A stretch of DNA of 64,000 bases from Prorocentrum cordatum (GCA_963575745.1 CAUYUJ010013936.1:197501-261500), one strand, 5' to 3'. Shown: positions 30,852 through 42,423, numbered from the stretch's first letter. The notes: generated by a model not told the origin, from the sequence alone. Made by a program: numbers and translations.

Positions 30852-31580
30852 GTCCGGAAACGGTGCCGGAGGCCGCTCTGGGCTCCTCTGGGCATCCCCC
30901 CCGGGGCCCGTTTTGTGAGGATGTCTCAGGCGAGGGCGCCGGTTTGGGATTCGTCGGATCCCGGATCCAGCGGATCCAGCGGATCCGTCCGGAAACGGTG
31001 CCGGAGGCCGCTCTGGGCTCCTCTGGGCATCCCCCCCGGGGCCCGTTTTGTGAGGATGTCTCAGGCGAGGGCGCCGGTTTGGGATTCGTCACCGGATCCC
31101 GGATCCAGCGGATCCAGCGGATCCGTCCGGAAACGGTGCCGGAGGCCGCTCTGGGCTCCTCTGGGCATCCCCCCCGGGGCCCGTTTTGTGAGGATGTCTC
31201 AGGCGAGGGCGCCGGTTTGGGATTCGTCACCGGATCCAGCGGATCCAGCGGATCCGTCCGGAAACGGTGCCGGAGGCCGCTCTGGGCTCCTCTGGGCATC
31301 CCCCCCGGGGCCCGTTTTGTGAGGATGTCTCAGGCGAGGGCGCCGGTTTGGGATTCGTCACCGGATCCAGCGGATCCAGCGGATCCAGCGGATCCGTCCG
31401 GAAACGGTGCCGGAGGCCGCTCTGGGCTCCTCTGGGCATCCCCCCCGGGGCCCGTTTTGTGAGGATGTCTCAGGCGAGGGCGCCGGTTTGGGATTCGTCA
31501 CCGGATCCAGCGGATCCAGCGGATCCAGCGGATCCAGCGGATCCGTCCGGAAACGGTGCCGGAGGCCGCTCTGGGCTCGT
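30852..31580 (+). repeat. Composite tandem array: about 117-bp core plus (GGATCCAGC)n
   Basis: GTCCGGAAACGGTGCCGGAG begins units at 30852, 30987, 31125, 31256, 31396 and 31545. The core also holds GGCATCCCCCCCGGGGCCCG and GAGGATGTCTCAGGCGAGGG. Between cores lies a 9-bp GGATCCAGC run of 2, 2, 2, 3 and 4 units, so the last three periods rise 131, 140, 149. Periods are not all multiples of three, arguing against coding. Confidence 0.95.
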
Positions 31581-31759
31581 GCTCTTCGCGCCGGGGGTGA
31601 GGATGACGTGAGTTCCACAGAAACTCCCTCAAATCATTTTTCAGCATGCTGCTCTCATGTTCTAAGAGCATTATGTTTCTGTCTAGAGCATTCTTTCGTT
31701 CGAAGAACATGTCATGGTATGCCCGTAGGAATGCCGGGACGGTCGGTCACTGGGCGTGG

Positions 31760-32640
31760 GCGCCCAGAGGTCGTCAGCGCATGTCGCCTCGCGCGTTCGG
31801 CTCAAGGCTCAAGCCATAGTTTGCCCCCTCACCAACCTGTTGTGCCTCACAGGAGGTGACGCCAGCTGCAACTGCACTGGAGAGCGGCGTGCTGCCCGCG
31901 CTCCGCTGTGGCTAACAAGGGCGCGCTGCCGCGCACGCCGCCATGTCGCCTGGCAGCGTCAGGGGATGCCCCGCCCGAAACTCCTCGTGGAGGGATCCCC
32001 TGAGCTAGAAGAAGATGGAGAAGATACATCGTATTCGTCAGTCATCTTGATCAAAGGGGGGTTCTTATTTGTCCTGCCGTGGGCGCCTCGTGGGCGTCGC
32101 GTGCGCTGGCTGATATTTCCAGCTTCTGCGGCTTTCCCGACGCATCGGCGCCACATCTGGACGAGCCTTGCGACCACCAGGGCCAGCGCCGGAGAGGAGG
32201 TCCACGATGTCCCTCCGAGCGGGAGGTGGGAGAGAGAAAAGCGGGCGGGGCGCCGAAGAGCAGCGGCACCAGACCGCAGCGAAGACCCCCCCTCCTTAGT
32301 CTTGGGCGGTGGCGGCGTCGCCTTCCGCTTGCTCCCACCGGGCAGGAGGCCGGCGGGCTGTTGGTGATCGTTTTCTCACTCGTTGCTTCGCCGATCGGCG
32401 CGGGCTCCCCCCCCGCCCCCAAGGAGCAGACCCTGCCTGTTGTTGCTGCGCCTGCTTCGGGCAGGCGGAGCCCCTTCCCCACAGCACGCGCTGTCGCAAG
32501 CAGCCGCGCTGAGCAGAGGTCCGGAGCCAGATCCCCCCCCCCCTCCCCCCCCCTCCCTCCCCCTTCCGCCCAAAACGCCGAAACGCCGAACAAGAACACG
32601 CTCACTTATCCTCGTCGTGGCTTCGCCCTGTCGGGGGGGC
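31760..32640. other. Stretch with no firm gene; segment shared with 22.4 kb
   Basis: Open frames exist on both strands. A segment at about 32450-32605 (GCGCTGAGCAGAGGTCCGGA, CGAAACGCCGAACAAGAACA) is a diverged copy of 22430-22545. No domain is recognised. Confidence 0.35.
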
Positions 32641-32644
32641 TGGT

Positions 32645-32713
32645 CCAGAGGGGGGGAGGAGGAGGCGAAGGAGGCGAAGGGGGAGGAGGAGGAGGAGGAG
32701 GAGGAGGAGGAGG
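32645..32713 (+). repeat. (GGA)n microsatellite
   Basis: GGAGGCGAAGGAGGCGAAGG then (GGA)n. Confidence 0.9.
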
Positions 32714-32752
32714 ATTGTCACGGCTGTCGTTTAAGGCACGGGTAATGTTTTA

Positions 32753-35575
32753 CCGCTTCGTGCCCTAACAATGGTGGCATGCTGTGTGCAATTCCAATTC
32801 CAACTCAAACATCAGAAAGCACTGAACTATCTGCAACCTAAATCATGCTACCCTGCGTGGTGCAAACTGTTTGATATGCAATGCTGATTCAAGCGGGATG
32901 TCACCTGGAATGCACGAGTAAGGTCCCCCGACGGCTGTGAAGCAGGATGGTTTACAACTGCTTGGCCTCTTCCTGGAAGAGGGCCGCCCCACGACTGTGA
33001 AGCACAATTAGCTGCCCCGTGCCAATCCCCGTACTCCCACGGATGCAACACTTATTAAGATGCGCCTACTACCACACCTATGCTGTGCAACACTCGCGCC
33101 AATGCCCTCCACTGCACGGCCTATGGCCACCCATAGCCTACACGCGGGCCCTTTTGTACGGTGGCTGGTAAGCCCCCCACCCCCATGCTTGATGCGGCCA
33201 CCTATGGCCCGCGTGCTACTGCACAAACCTAAAGGCCTGTTACGGCCGATTATGGTCTGCGAACTACCAAAATGACAAAGCATGAACCTACATGACTACT
33301 CCTCCAAGACGTGGCTGGGGGACGGGGCCAGGAGGAGGAGGAGGTGGAGGAATAGGGGAAGGGCGAAGGGGAGGAGGAGGAAACCGAGCAGCTACGGAAC
33401 ACTCTCCACAATAATTCCCGCACCCCCATCACAACGCTCTCAGTCCTAAATGAGGCCCCGCATCATTTATCCCACTTCGTGGGATGACTGTTTCGGAGCT
33501 AACTTACTCAAACGCAATGCTGGGCGATCGTTTTCGGCCAAGCTAGATGTTAACAACATTGCCCCCCTTTCGATCAAATGCAACGCTGGGGGACCGTTTT
33601 CGGCCAAGCTAGATGTTAACAAAGTTCCCCCCCCTCGAGCAGGGGGGACCCCATTTTGCTAAGTGCAGCCTCGTGACGTAATCCCCCCAACACTTTCAAC
33701 ACCGTCCGCATGCTCTAACCAACCAAGAGGCACCGCAGCAGTGGTGGACCCACACTGTACGAGCGCTATGCGCACGATCGCCATGGATGATCATTCAGTC
33801 GATTCGCGATACCCTATCCGATGGAGGCACGTGTGAACAACCGTGGCGGTACCCGCCCCTTCTTCAACCGTTTCGTGCCCTAACAATGGTGGCATGCTGT
33901 GTTCAATTCCAATTCCAACTCAAACATCAGAGAGCACTGAACTATCTGCAACCTAAATCATGCTACCCTGCGTGGTGCAACCTGTTTGACATGCAATGCT
34001 GATTCAAGTGGGATGTAACCTGGAATGCACGAGTAAGGTCCCCCCATGGCTGTGGAGCAGGATGGTTTACAACTGCCTGGCCTCTTCCCGGAGGAGGGCC
34101 GCCCCACGACGGTGAATCACAATTAGCTGCCCCGTGCCGATCCCCGTACCCCCATGACTGCAACACTTACTAAGATGCGCCTACTACCACGCCTATGCTG
34201 TGCAACACTCGCGCCAATGCCCTCCACTGCACGGCCCATGGCCACCCATGGCCTACACGCGGGTCCTTTGTACGGTGGCTGGTAAGCCCCCCACCCCCCA
34301 TGCCTGATGCGGCCACCTATGGCCCGCGTGCTACTGCGCAGACCTAAAGGCCTGGTGCGGCCTACTATGGTCTGCGAACTACCAACATGTCAAAGTATGA
34401 ACCTACCTGGCTACTCCTCCACGACGTGGCTGGGGGACGGGGCCAGGAGGAGGAGGAGGAGGAGGAATAGGGGAAGGGCGAAGTGGAGGAGGAGGAAACC
34501 GAGCAGCTACGGAACACTCTCCACAATAATTCCCGCACCCCCATCACAACGCTCTCAGTCCTAAATGAGGCCCCGCATCATTTATCCCTCTTCGTGGGAT
34601 GACTGTTTCGGAGCTAACCTACTCAAACGCAATGCTGGGCGATCGTTTTCGGCCAAGCTAGATGTTAACAACATTGCCCCCCTTTCGATCAAATGCAACG
34701 CTGGGGGACCGTTTTCGGCCAAGCTAGATGTTAACAAAGTTCCCCCCCCTCGAGCAGGGGGGACCCCATTTTGCTAAGTGCAGCCTCGTGACGTAATCCC
34801 CCAACACTTTCAACACCGTCCGCATGCTCTAACCAACCAAGAGGCACCGCAGCAGTGGTGGACCCACACTGTACGAGCGCTATACGCACGATCGCCATGG
34901 ATGATCATTCAGTCGATTCGCGATACCCTATCCGATGGAGGCACGTGTGAACAACCGTGGCTCTGCCCGCCCCTTCTTCAACCGCTTCGTGCCCTAACAA
35001 TGGTGGCATGCTGTGTTCAATTCCAATTCCAACTCAAACATCAGAGAGCACTGAACTATCTGCAACCTAAATCATGCTACCCTGCGTGGTGCAACCTGTT
35101 TGACATGCAATGCTGATTCAAGTGGGATGTAACCTGGAATGCATGAGTAAGGTCCCCCCACGGCTGTGGAGCAGGATGGTTTACAACTGCCTGGCCTCTT
35201 CCCGGAGGAGGGCCGCCCCACGACGGTGAAGCACAATTAGTTGCCCCGTGCCGATCACCGTACCCCCATGACTGCAACACTTACTAAGATGCGCCTACTA
35301 CCACGCCTATGCTGTGCAACACTCGCGCCAATGCCCTCCACTGCACGGCCCATGGCCACCCATGGCCTACACGCGGGTCCTTTGTACGGTGGCTGGTAAG
35401 CCCCCCACCCCCCATGCCTGATGCGGCCACCTATGGCCCGCGTGCTACTGCGCAGACCTAAAGGCCTGTTGCGGCCTACTATGGTCTGCGAACTACCAAC
35501 ATGTCAAAGTATGAACCTACCTGGCTACTCCTCCACGACGTGGCTGGGGGACGGGGCCAGGAGGAGGAGGAGGAG
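32753..35575 (+). repeat. 1114-bp tandem array, about 2.5 copies
   Basis: Units begin CCG(C/T)TTCGTGCCCTAACA at 32753, 33867 and 34981. Copies 2 and 3 are nearly identical while copy 1 has more substitutions. Inside each unit are a (GGA)n tract followed by CGAGCAGCTACGGAACACTC and two copies of TTTTCGGCCAAGCTAGATGT. The third copy ends inside its GGA tract at about 35575. Only short frames occur; no gene is seen. Confidence 0.95.
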
Positions 35576-35681
35576 GAGGAGGAATAGGAGGAGGAAGAGG
35601 AGCAGTAGGAGGAGGAGACCAGATAACGCAATACCAGACAAGAGGCGCTTCTTCCATATTTGCAAGGGACATCCTCCAATG

Positions 35682-35910
35682 CGGACTGCGTGTCCCATCA
35701 ATCGAGACTGTGCGTTCCATTGACTGTGTGTCCCATCACTGAGACTGCGCGTCCCATCTGCCAGGACTGTGTGTCCCATAACAGGGGCTGCGCGTCCCAT
35801 TTGCCAGGACTGTGTGTCCCATAACAGGGACTGTGCGTCCCATTTAATTTATCAGGGCTGTGTGTCACATAGCCCATAGCTGGGACTGCGTGTCCTATAC
35901 GCCTGCCCTC
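35682..35910 (+). repeat. 21-bp minisatellite GACTG(C/T)G(C/T)GTCCCAT
   Basis: About ten copies such as GGACTGTGTGTCCCATAACA and GGGCTGCGCGTCCCATTTGC at 17-28 bp spacing. Confidence 0.85.
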
Positions 35911-37000
35911 TGGGAGGACCGCCCCATAGGCCATAGGGCATCAGGGCTGGAAGGCTGGAATGCGGGTCGCATAGCATCACATCACAACCGCATCGCATTG
36001 TCCTTTGGTATCAATTATGGCTTGCGCACTATCAACATGGCAACTACTGCACCTACCTTACTACTCCCCTCTGCGTGTCTGGGGGTGGGGTCCTACTCGG
36101 GGATCGTTCTCGCTTCTATGTGGTATACCGCTGCTGGGATACCGTAAATCGACGGGGTTGTCCCAATCTCACCCTCTTCGGCGTGGCTGGGGAATGAGAG
36201 TCGCCCCAGCCCACGCTCATCGCTGTAACCAACGGAGTTAGGGGAGCCGTAACTTTATTTGGATAGAGGAAGAGGGGTGCTTCTGGCGCTTCCGGGAACA
36301 GCCTGGAGACGCAAATCCCAAAATCGAGGCTTTGCAAGTAAGGACCCGAACCCTTCGCGGGTACAGAAGGATGCGCGGGTGCATTAACAACGACCAAAGA
36401 TGATGCTGACAACGGCCCAAGGGCTACCTTCTCTCCTTGATCCGGCAATTGTACATGTAATCATTCACCGCTGGGTGAGGTGATGGGCGTCTCAGGTGCC
36501 AGGCAGAAATTTGCTGCAGTTTCTGTGGCACTCTTTCGCACCAACCCACGCTCGACAAACCTACCCAGATGCCCCCTCCTGGCGTGGCTGGGGAACGGAA
36601 TTCGCCCCAGCCCACGCTCTTCATTCCCCCCCCCCCGGCGTGGCTGGGGAATGGAATTCGCCCCATCCCACTCTCGACCTTCCCTCTTGCCCTTAGCTTG
36701 TGCATTCCGCTCTGCCCTTGAGATATGGCCTTGGCACTGTCAACATGTCAACGGCGTGGCTGGGGATCGGGTTCGGAGTAGCGTAAAGCGACCCTCAAAG
36801 ATATCATTCCCATGAACATGTCCAAATACATGTGTCGAACAAACATGCCGATCGACAACCTGCTGGCCTGTGTCGCCCTGGTGGCGAAACCCCAGTGGGC
36901 TCAGGGGAGGTGCTCTTCGGAGATCCCCAATCTCCTTACAGGCCGCCCCGTGCGTCCTCCCCGAAAACACCGGACTGCGGCCATGCACACCTTCGGCACG
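35911..37000. other. GGCGTGGCTGGGG repeats in otherwise plain DNA
   Basis: GGCGTGGCTGGGGAATG followed by GTCGCCCCAGCCCACGCTC or a variant occurs at about 36180, 36581, 36640 and (partial) 36753. The motif is a near-palindrome (GGCGTGGCTGGGG against CCCCAGCCCACGC). No gene is supported. Confidence 0.5.
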
Positions 37001-37004
37001 GAGA

Positions 37005-37093
37005 GGAGGAGGAGGAGGAGGAGGAGGAGGAGGAGGAGGAGGAGGAGGAGGAGGAGGAGGAGGAGGGGGAGGGGGAGGGGGAGGGGGAGGAGG
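37005..37093 (+). repeat. (GGA)n then (GGGGGA)n microsatellite
   Basis: About 60 bp of GGA passing into GGGGGA units. Confidence 0.95.
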
Positions 37094-37119
37094 AACAAGT
37101 TAGGTGCGCTCGCGTCAAC

Positions 37120-37520
37120 ATCTGACATCCTACCCCTCCCTCCCATCCCTTACCATGGCGCTGCTTTTCTCGATCCGCGGACGCGTGTCGTAGCGGACCT
37201 GTGGCTCCGCGCGCGTGTGCGTAGTGGGTGGTGGTGACGTGCGTTGCGTACGTCACTGTGTACCCCTCCCTCCCATCCCTTACCATGGCGCTGCGTTTCT
37301 GTGTGCGTGACGCGTGTCGTGCGTGCGTGTGTGCGTGTGCGTGCGTGTGCGTGTGTGTGTGGTGTGTGCGGTGTGTGGGTGGGGTAGTGCGGTGGTGGTG
37401 GTGGGTGCGCGATGGTGGTGCGCGTGCGTGCGTGCGTGCGTTGGTGGGTGGAAGTGGCGGTGGGTGTGCGTGCGGCGGGGCGGGGCGTGGTGCGGCGCGG
37501 TGGTGGCGGGCGGATGGGCG
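37120..37520 (+). repeat. Local duplication and GTGCGTGC-rich tract
   Basis: ACCCCTCCCTCCCATCCCTT then ACCATGGCGCTGC is present twice, about 130 bp apart (37131 and 37262). It is followed by a TG/GTGCGT-rich simple tract to about 37450. Confidence 0.7.
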
Positions 37521-38408
37521 CGCGAGAAAGAGGCCCGCGCTGGGGCGAGAACGCCATCCTGAACGACGGAGGCAAAACACCGATCCGAAAATGAGGCCCA
37601 CGCTGCAGCGGGAGCACGATTCGGAACGATTCGGGAGCAGAAATGAGGCCAGCGCCTCAGCGAGAGCAGCATTTTGAAAAAAAACGCAGGCGAAAACCCA
37701 ACTCCCGGGAATCCTGTGTGTAAAAAAACAGTACGCGGGGGGGGGTCGAATATTCCCAGGACGCCATCAGGGGAAGAGGGAGAGTAGTATTCATATTGAG
37801 TAATTGTGGAGGAGGAGGAGGGGGAAGAGAGGGACGTTCGCTTGTGCGTCTCCCGTCTCCTCTGGGGCTTCCCTTGCCCGCAATCGCGTGGCCATCGGCC
37901 GGCCGCGGCTCGGAGTGCCGGGCCAGTGAGAGCGCCCGGGGCCAGGTCCGGGGACGGATGGCCTTGCGGGAGGAGGGAGGGCCCAGGCCCCGCAACGCCG
38001 TGAGGAGTCGAGTCGGGGGGTCGACTGCAGACAAAATTCGCCCCGACATTGATGTCTTCGTCGAAGCTAGCAGAAGGAGACGCAGCATGCTGCTTCATGA
38101 GCGCGACGACCGAGCCAATAAGTTTTTTGGGTGGCAGGGCGATCGTGCTCAGTCGACCTCCCTGCCCGAGATGTAGAAAGGAACAGCAGCACTCAGGCGG
38201 AGCGTGGTCTGTTCCGCGATCTCGGCGTCCGAGGGGCTGTCTCCCAGGTCCCCCGCAGGGGTGCGGAGCCAGACTCGTGCCCTGCGCGTCGCGGCCTGTG
38301 CCGGAGAGCTGCCCTTTTCTCCAGCAGGCGGGGGTGTGGGGGCGCGGGGGCGCGCAGCTCCTCGCGCGCTGCGCGAAGCTACGCGGCCCGGGTTTCTGGC
38401 CTCTGGGG
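37521..38408. other. Stretch with weak coding potential, no firm gene
   Basis: One + frame includes ASESARGQVRGRMALREEGG (about 37915-37980) and a later frame ACAGELPFSPAGGGVGARGR (about 38297-38357). Neither has a recognisable domain or clear splice sites. Confidence 0.25.
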
Positions 38409-38561
38409 TTCAGTCGGGCCCGTCCGTCTACAGGAGGGACATTCAAAAATAGTTAAAAAGTAGCACGGGCACGATTTGTTCGCTGTATTTCATTATTTCT
38501 GAATATTATTTGATTTCTGTTCGTCCAAATTCCCTCTGTAGGGGGACATGCCCGACATAGC
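38409..38561. mobile_element. AT-rich TIR element (family B), copy B2
   Basis: Starts TTCAGTCGGGCCCGTCCGTC and ends TGTAGGGGGACATGCCCGAC then ATAG. The 8-bp duplication CTCTGGGG lies directly outside both ends (38401-38408 and 38562-38569). The interior is AT-rich. No coding capacity. Confidence 0.9.
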
Positions 38562-39120
38562 TCTGGGGGCGAGGAAGCGCGACCCGTGGAAGAAGAGGCA
38601 GACTGCGGCAGATCTCGAGGGCGGGGTCGAGAGCTCCAGGATGTCAGCACTGAAGAACCAAGGCGTCGGATGCCTGGGACCGGGCGCTGCCGCCTGCGGT
38701 CCGGTTCGATGCGATTCGAATCGCTGGCTGAGGCCGCGATTCCGACTCGACCCGATCTCTCAGGAGAAACAACACACAGACACAAGTGATCGTCGATTCC
38801 CCAGAAAATATAGGAAAGTATGGGAAGTGTGTGGGGGGGGGGGAGACAAAAACGTAGAAAAGATTGAAGATTTTTGTTTGTGTGTCTTTACGTGTGTGTG
38901 TCTTTGGGCCTCTGAAGCCTCGCTCGGCTCGCTGGCATATCAGTCGGGGCCGGCCAGAGCCGGGCGCGGCGATCTGATGTCGACTGGACCCGGGACGCGT
39001 CGCTCGCGGTCCGATCCGTTTCCGATGGCATTTGCTGCGAGTTCGCGGTCCGACCCAGCCCAGGCGGGGGCGGCCTGTCGCCGACCTATCGGCGACGTGT
39101 CTCGGGCCGAACGAAAGGGG
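38562..39120. other. Stretch with no firm feature
   Basis: One + frame after the element reads GARKRDPWKKRQTAADLEGG (38569-38628), charged and helix-like, but it soon loses coding character. A GTGTGTGTCTTT patch lies near 38878-38905. Confidence 0.25.
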
Positions 39121-39128
39121 GGGGAATA

Positions 39129-39237
39129 GGGAGGAGGAGGAGGAGGAGGAGGAGGAGGAGGAGGAGGAGGAGGAGGAGGAGGAGGAGGAGGAGGAGGAGG
39201 AGGAGGAGGAGGAGGAGGGAGGAGGAGGGGGGGGGGG
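39129..39237 (+). repeat. (GGA)n microsatellite
   Basis: About 90 bp of GGA ending in poly-G. Confidence 0.95.
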
Positions 39238-39342
39238 GGTGCATGGCCCTGGCTGGGCCCCCGCGGGCCGATGGAGGTCTCGGAGAGCCTGGCGCCCTTT
39301 CGGGGGGCCAGGGGCACCAGTCGTGTCATCTGCCGGCGCTCG

Positions 39343-39442
39343 ACACCTCCTCCTCCTCCTCCTCCTCCTCCCCCTCCTCCTCCCTCCTCCTCCTCCTCCT
39401 CCTCCTCCTCCTCCTCCTCCTCCTCCTCCTCCTCCTCCTCCT
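39343..39442 (+). repeat. (CCT)n microsatellite
   Basis: About 100 bp of CCT, in opposite strand sense to the GGA tract 105 bp upstream; the two could pair. Confidence 0.95.
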
Positions 39443-39485
39443 CCGGCCCCCATCCTGCGGAGTCGATTCGGTTGCCGAGAGGGCA

Positions 39486-39699
39486 GCCTCCCAGATGGGG
39501 TCGGAGCAGATGTGGTCGGAGGATCGCGCCGCCTCGCCGATGCATCGGCGAGTCGGCTCGATGTGGAGCCCGGTCTTCTGCACGCCGGCGTCCCCGATGC
39601 ATCGCTGACGTCGGCGATGCATCGCAGATGCATCGCCGATGTATCGGCGATGCGGCGCGATCCTCCGAACCCATCTACTTGGACTCCATCTGGGATGCC
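39486..39699. mobile_element. TIR element with GCATCGGCGATG core (family M), copy 2
   Basis: Left GCCTCCCAGATGGGGTCGGA; right in reverse complement GGCATCCCAGATGGAGTCC. The arms continue through TCGGAGGATCGCGCCGC on both sides (about 45 bp per arm). The centre has CGATGCATCG and CATCGCCGATGTATCGGCGA. Confidence 0.75.
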
Positions 39700-40440
39700 T
39701 CTGATCTCGACAGGCTCCCGTCAATATTCGCGGGCCTGCTCCCGCCACGTCTGGTCCTGGGCCGTGGCCACTCAAGGGTACTTCGGTCAATGGGGCTCCG
39801 TCCACCCCAGAGTCTGGAGTGGGCTGGGGGCACGTTGCGGCTTGGGTGGGGCGAGTTAGGCCAGGAAGCGAACAGGACACACCAGAGGTTGCCAGTTTCA
39901 CGGCCCGCGGGCATCGAATGCAAACGAAGGGCCTTTTTTTGTTTTGTTTGAATTGTGGTTCCTACTCGAGCCAACGGATTGGGCCCCTGTTGAAAGGAGT
40001 CTGTAGGTAGCCTGTCAAGATGGCCAGAGGGGCCAGGGCTGCCATAGATCTCATCCTGGAGGGCAACCATCCGGTCTCGAAGGTGCCTTTCTAGTTTCGG
40101 GTCCTGGGAGGCTGGCCTCAGTGGCCAGACCATGGGCACTGGCGTGCAGGGCGCTGGCGGAAAACTGGATGGCGTCGCTATGACTGTAATACTGTAATTC
40201 TCCCACCCCGCTCGCTCGCGGTCCAGCCTCTTTCTTTCCTTCTTGCCCTGAGGAAGCCAGGTCCCTTGCACGCGAGCTCCGCCGATGGATCCAGTGGGGG
40301 GTTGGTGCAGCGGGCGGGGTTGGTACACTCTTCCTTTCACCTCTGCCGCAGGAGAGCACGTCCCCGAAGCTACATCTCGAGCACCTTGCTCTTTATCGTT
40401 GATAGTTCAGTACGTGCCACTGTCAGTATCATCTCTCCTC
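39700..40440. other. Stretch with no recognised feature
   Basis: Short frames on both strands only. Confidence 0.45.
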
Positions 40441-40499
40441 CTCATTTCCTTGTGTGTGTAGTGCTGCCTTTCCTTCTCTTTTTCTTCTTCTGCCCCTAC

Positions 40500-40705
40500 C
40501 CGCTGCCTCCCAAGCTCCTCGCCTCTTCCTCGTCGCTTCTCCTCCTCCCCTTCCTGTTCCTCCCCTGCCACCGTCTCCGCTTCCTCCTCCTCCTCCTCTT
40601 CCTCCACGCTTCTCCTCCTCCTCCTCCTCCTCCTCCTCCTCCTCCTCCTCCTCCACGCTCCACGCTCCTCCTCCTCCTCCTTCTCCTCCTCCTCCTCCAC
40701 GCTCC
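40500..40705 (+). repeat. Pyrimidine-rich CCT/CTT tract
   Basis: CTCCTC repeats with CCACGCT interruptions directly before the possible exon at 40734. Confidence 0.85.
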
Positions 40706-40733
40706 GTCCTTCCTCTTGCTGTCGCCTCGGCAG

Positions 40734-40795
40734 GTACAGGACGGAGATCAGGGAGCTCCAGGACCAGCAGCGCGAGCAGACCGGCCTGCAGGAGC
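40734..40795 (+). CDS. Possible exon, coiled-coil-like
   Basis: A long pyrimidine tract and TCGCCTCGGCAG (AG at 40732-40733) precede a frame reading RTEIRELQDQQREQTGLQEP. The alternating charged and Leu/Ile residues fit an amphipathic helix. A family B element begins 60 bp downstream at about 40852. No family is assigned and the donor is uncertain. Confidence 0.4.
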
Positions 40796-40851
40796 CAGGG
40801 GGGGGCGGCAGGCGGTCCGCACGAAACGCAGGGGCCTTGGATCGAGTCGGG

Positions 40852-41002
40852 CGTGTCCCTCTACAGGGGGAAGCTTCAGAAATAGTAAAGAAATAGTCTG
40901 GGGACGATTTTTTTAACTACTTTTGAGTACGTTTGGGTTAGTGTTTGACTCTTTCTTTATTTTTCGTCCAAGCTCTTCCTGTAGAGGGACAGGCCCGATG
41001 GA
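40852..41002. mobile_element. AT-rich TIR element (family B), copy B3
   Basis: Left TCGAGTCGGGCGTGTCCCTC then TACAGG, right CCTGTAGAGGGACAGGCCCG. The target duplication is ambiguous here: TGGATCGA flanks the inner pair GTCGGG/CCCGA, a different offset from the other copies. Confidence 0.8.
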
Positions 41003-41040
41003 TCGACTTTCGAGGTGCAAAAGCCCATATGGATTTCTTC

Positions 41041-41237
41041 GGATGCAACTCCTGGGAGGTCAAATTCTGTTTTCGCCCTGGTCCGAAGTCCGGCTTAATC
41101 CCGCTTAATCCCGCTCAATCCGGCTTAATCCCCAGCTGAATCCTGCTTGGTCCGAGGCCCTTTCCGGCATAACCGCTCCCAAATGGGGCTTAATCCTCCT
41201 TAATCTTTCCGATGAAAACCTCCCAGTAGTTGCCTCC
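41041..41237. mobile_element. MITE-like element (family C), copy 2
   Basis: Left GGATGCAACTCCTGGGAGGT; right in reverse complement GGAGGCAACTACTGGGAGGT. The interior has (TCCGGCTTAATCCCGCTTAA) units. GATTTC lies just outside both ends at 2-3 bases distance, a weak hint of a target duplication. Confidence 0.7.
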
Positions 41238-42420
41238 TAAGATTTCACCTTGCGCCCTCCACCCTAAGGAAATGCTCAGATAGCGGCTCCGTGGGTTGTT
41301 CTTCCACCCTTTGTCGGGCTGCCGGGCCCTCTCTGCACGGGCCCAGGAGACCGCCCGAAGCCAGGCGGCCCCCGGGATGGAAAAAAACAGGCGGCCCCGG
41401 GATGGAAAAAAAAGCAGGCCCGGGGGACGCCGCGGGGGCAAAATTTGACATCGCTCGGACGTGTGCATTTTTCCTTCGGCGAGGACCATCGACGTGTGCA
41501 TTTTCCCTTCGGCCAGGACCATTTGGCGAAAAAGCGACCCACGGCACCGAAGAAAACACAGGGAATGGACGTCCGAGCGATGACGAGAAAAGGACCCGCT
41601 CCGTGCAGGAACCGCTGCAGCCAGACCGAGGTCTGGGAACAAGGTCGGTTCGGGGAGGGTCGGAGGAGGAACAGGTACCCGTACCTCTACCCTTCGGCCG
41701 TTTTCCCTTTTTTGGGCATCCTGGGAGGCCCCGTGGCCACCGCTGGATTCGCTTCGAAATTGTGGTCAGAACGCACCCTGGGAGAGGTCCGGGGAGTAGC
41801 GGTATCGGTACCTTTTGGTTTCCCCACCAGTGTTCTTCGTGCTTGTTGAATGTTATTGTACATACTGGGGAGGGTCGCCTCAGCTGTTCTGCCTGTTTTG
41901 GCCGGCGGAGGGTCTCATGCTACTGGGGGATCTTCTTCTGGCCTTGGCCCGGCTGTATCCTCGTGGCAAAGCGAGGGCGGATGAGGAAGCAAGGAGGTGG
42001 CCAAGGAGAGTGTGAGCCCAAAGCCGCGACGGAGGCAGGGATGCATATCCATCCGTAGCGTCATCTCACCCCCCACGGTCGTCCTCTTCGCCCTGAGTAT
42101 GCATTTCGGGCCTTCCCCTCCTCCTTCCCGTGTGCCTCGTCGTGATCCTCCCCCCTTCCCGTCTCCTTCGTCCCTGAGGGAAGGCGAGAGGGCCGAAGGA
42201 GCGGGAGGCAGGCGTGGCAGGGGGAGGCCTAGGTGGATCTCTCAAGCTCTGCGCCGTCTCGGGCGGTGTGCGTTGCGAGCAGGAACGCAGCAAAGCCACA
42301 GGAGAGTGCGGCATTGGCAGTGTAGCTCCGCACGCGTGACAAATGCTAACGAGCAGGAACACAGCGAAGCCCCAGGAGAGCGAGGCATTGACCTAGCTTC
42401 GCACACGGGGCCCTCCCTGC
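41238..42420. other. Stretch with local duplications, no firm gene
   Basis: A 34-bp tandem duplication (CGTGTGCATTTTTCCTTCGG and following, 41459-41523) and a loose duplication (AGCAGGAAC.CAGC.AAGCC at about 42280 and 42352) are visible. One + frame is open for about 255 codons across 41291-42058 but has no recognised domain. Confidence 0.4.
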
Positions 42421-42423
42421 CAG

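Larger units (their letters stand above)
30394..31750. mobile_element. Possible family I element expanded by a tandem array
   Basis: The left part TTCAAGCAGTGACGAAGCGC matches the left end of family I (47051). The right part 31657-31740 (CATGTTCTAAGAGCATTATG, GAACATGTCATGGTATG, GGAATGCCGGGACGG) matches its right side. Between them lie a TA repeat, a CCT repeat and the 117-bp plus 9-bp array. The extreme right end has diverged and no target duplication is visible, so this remains a suggestion. Confidence 0.35.
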
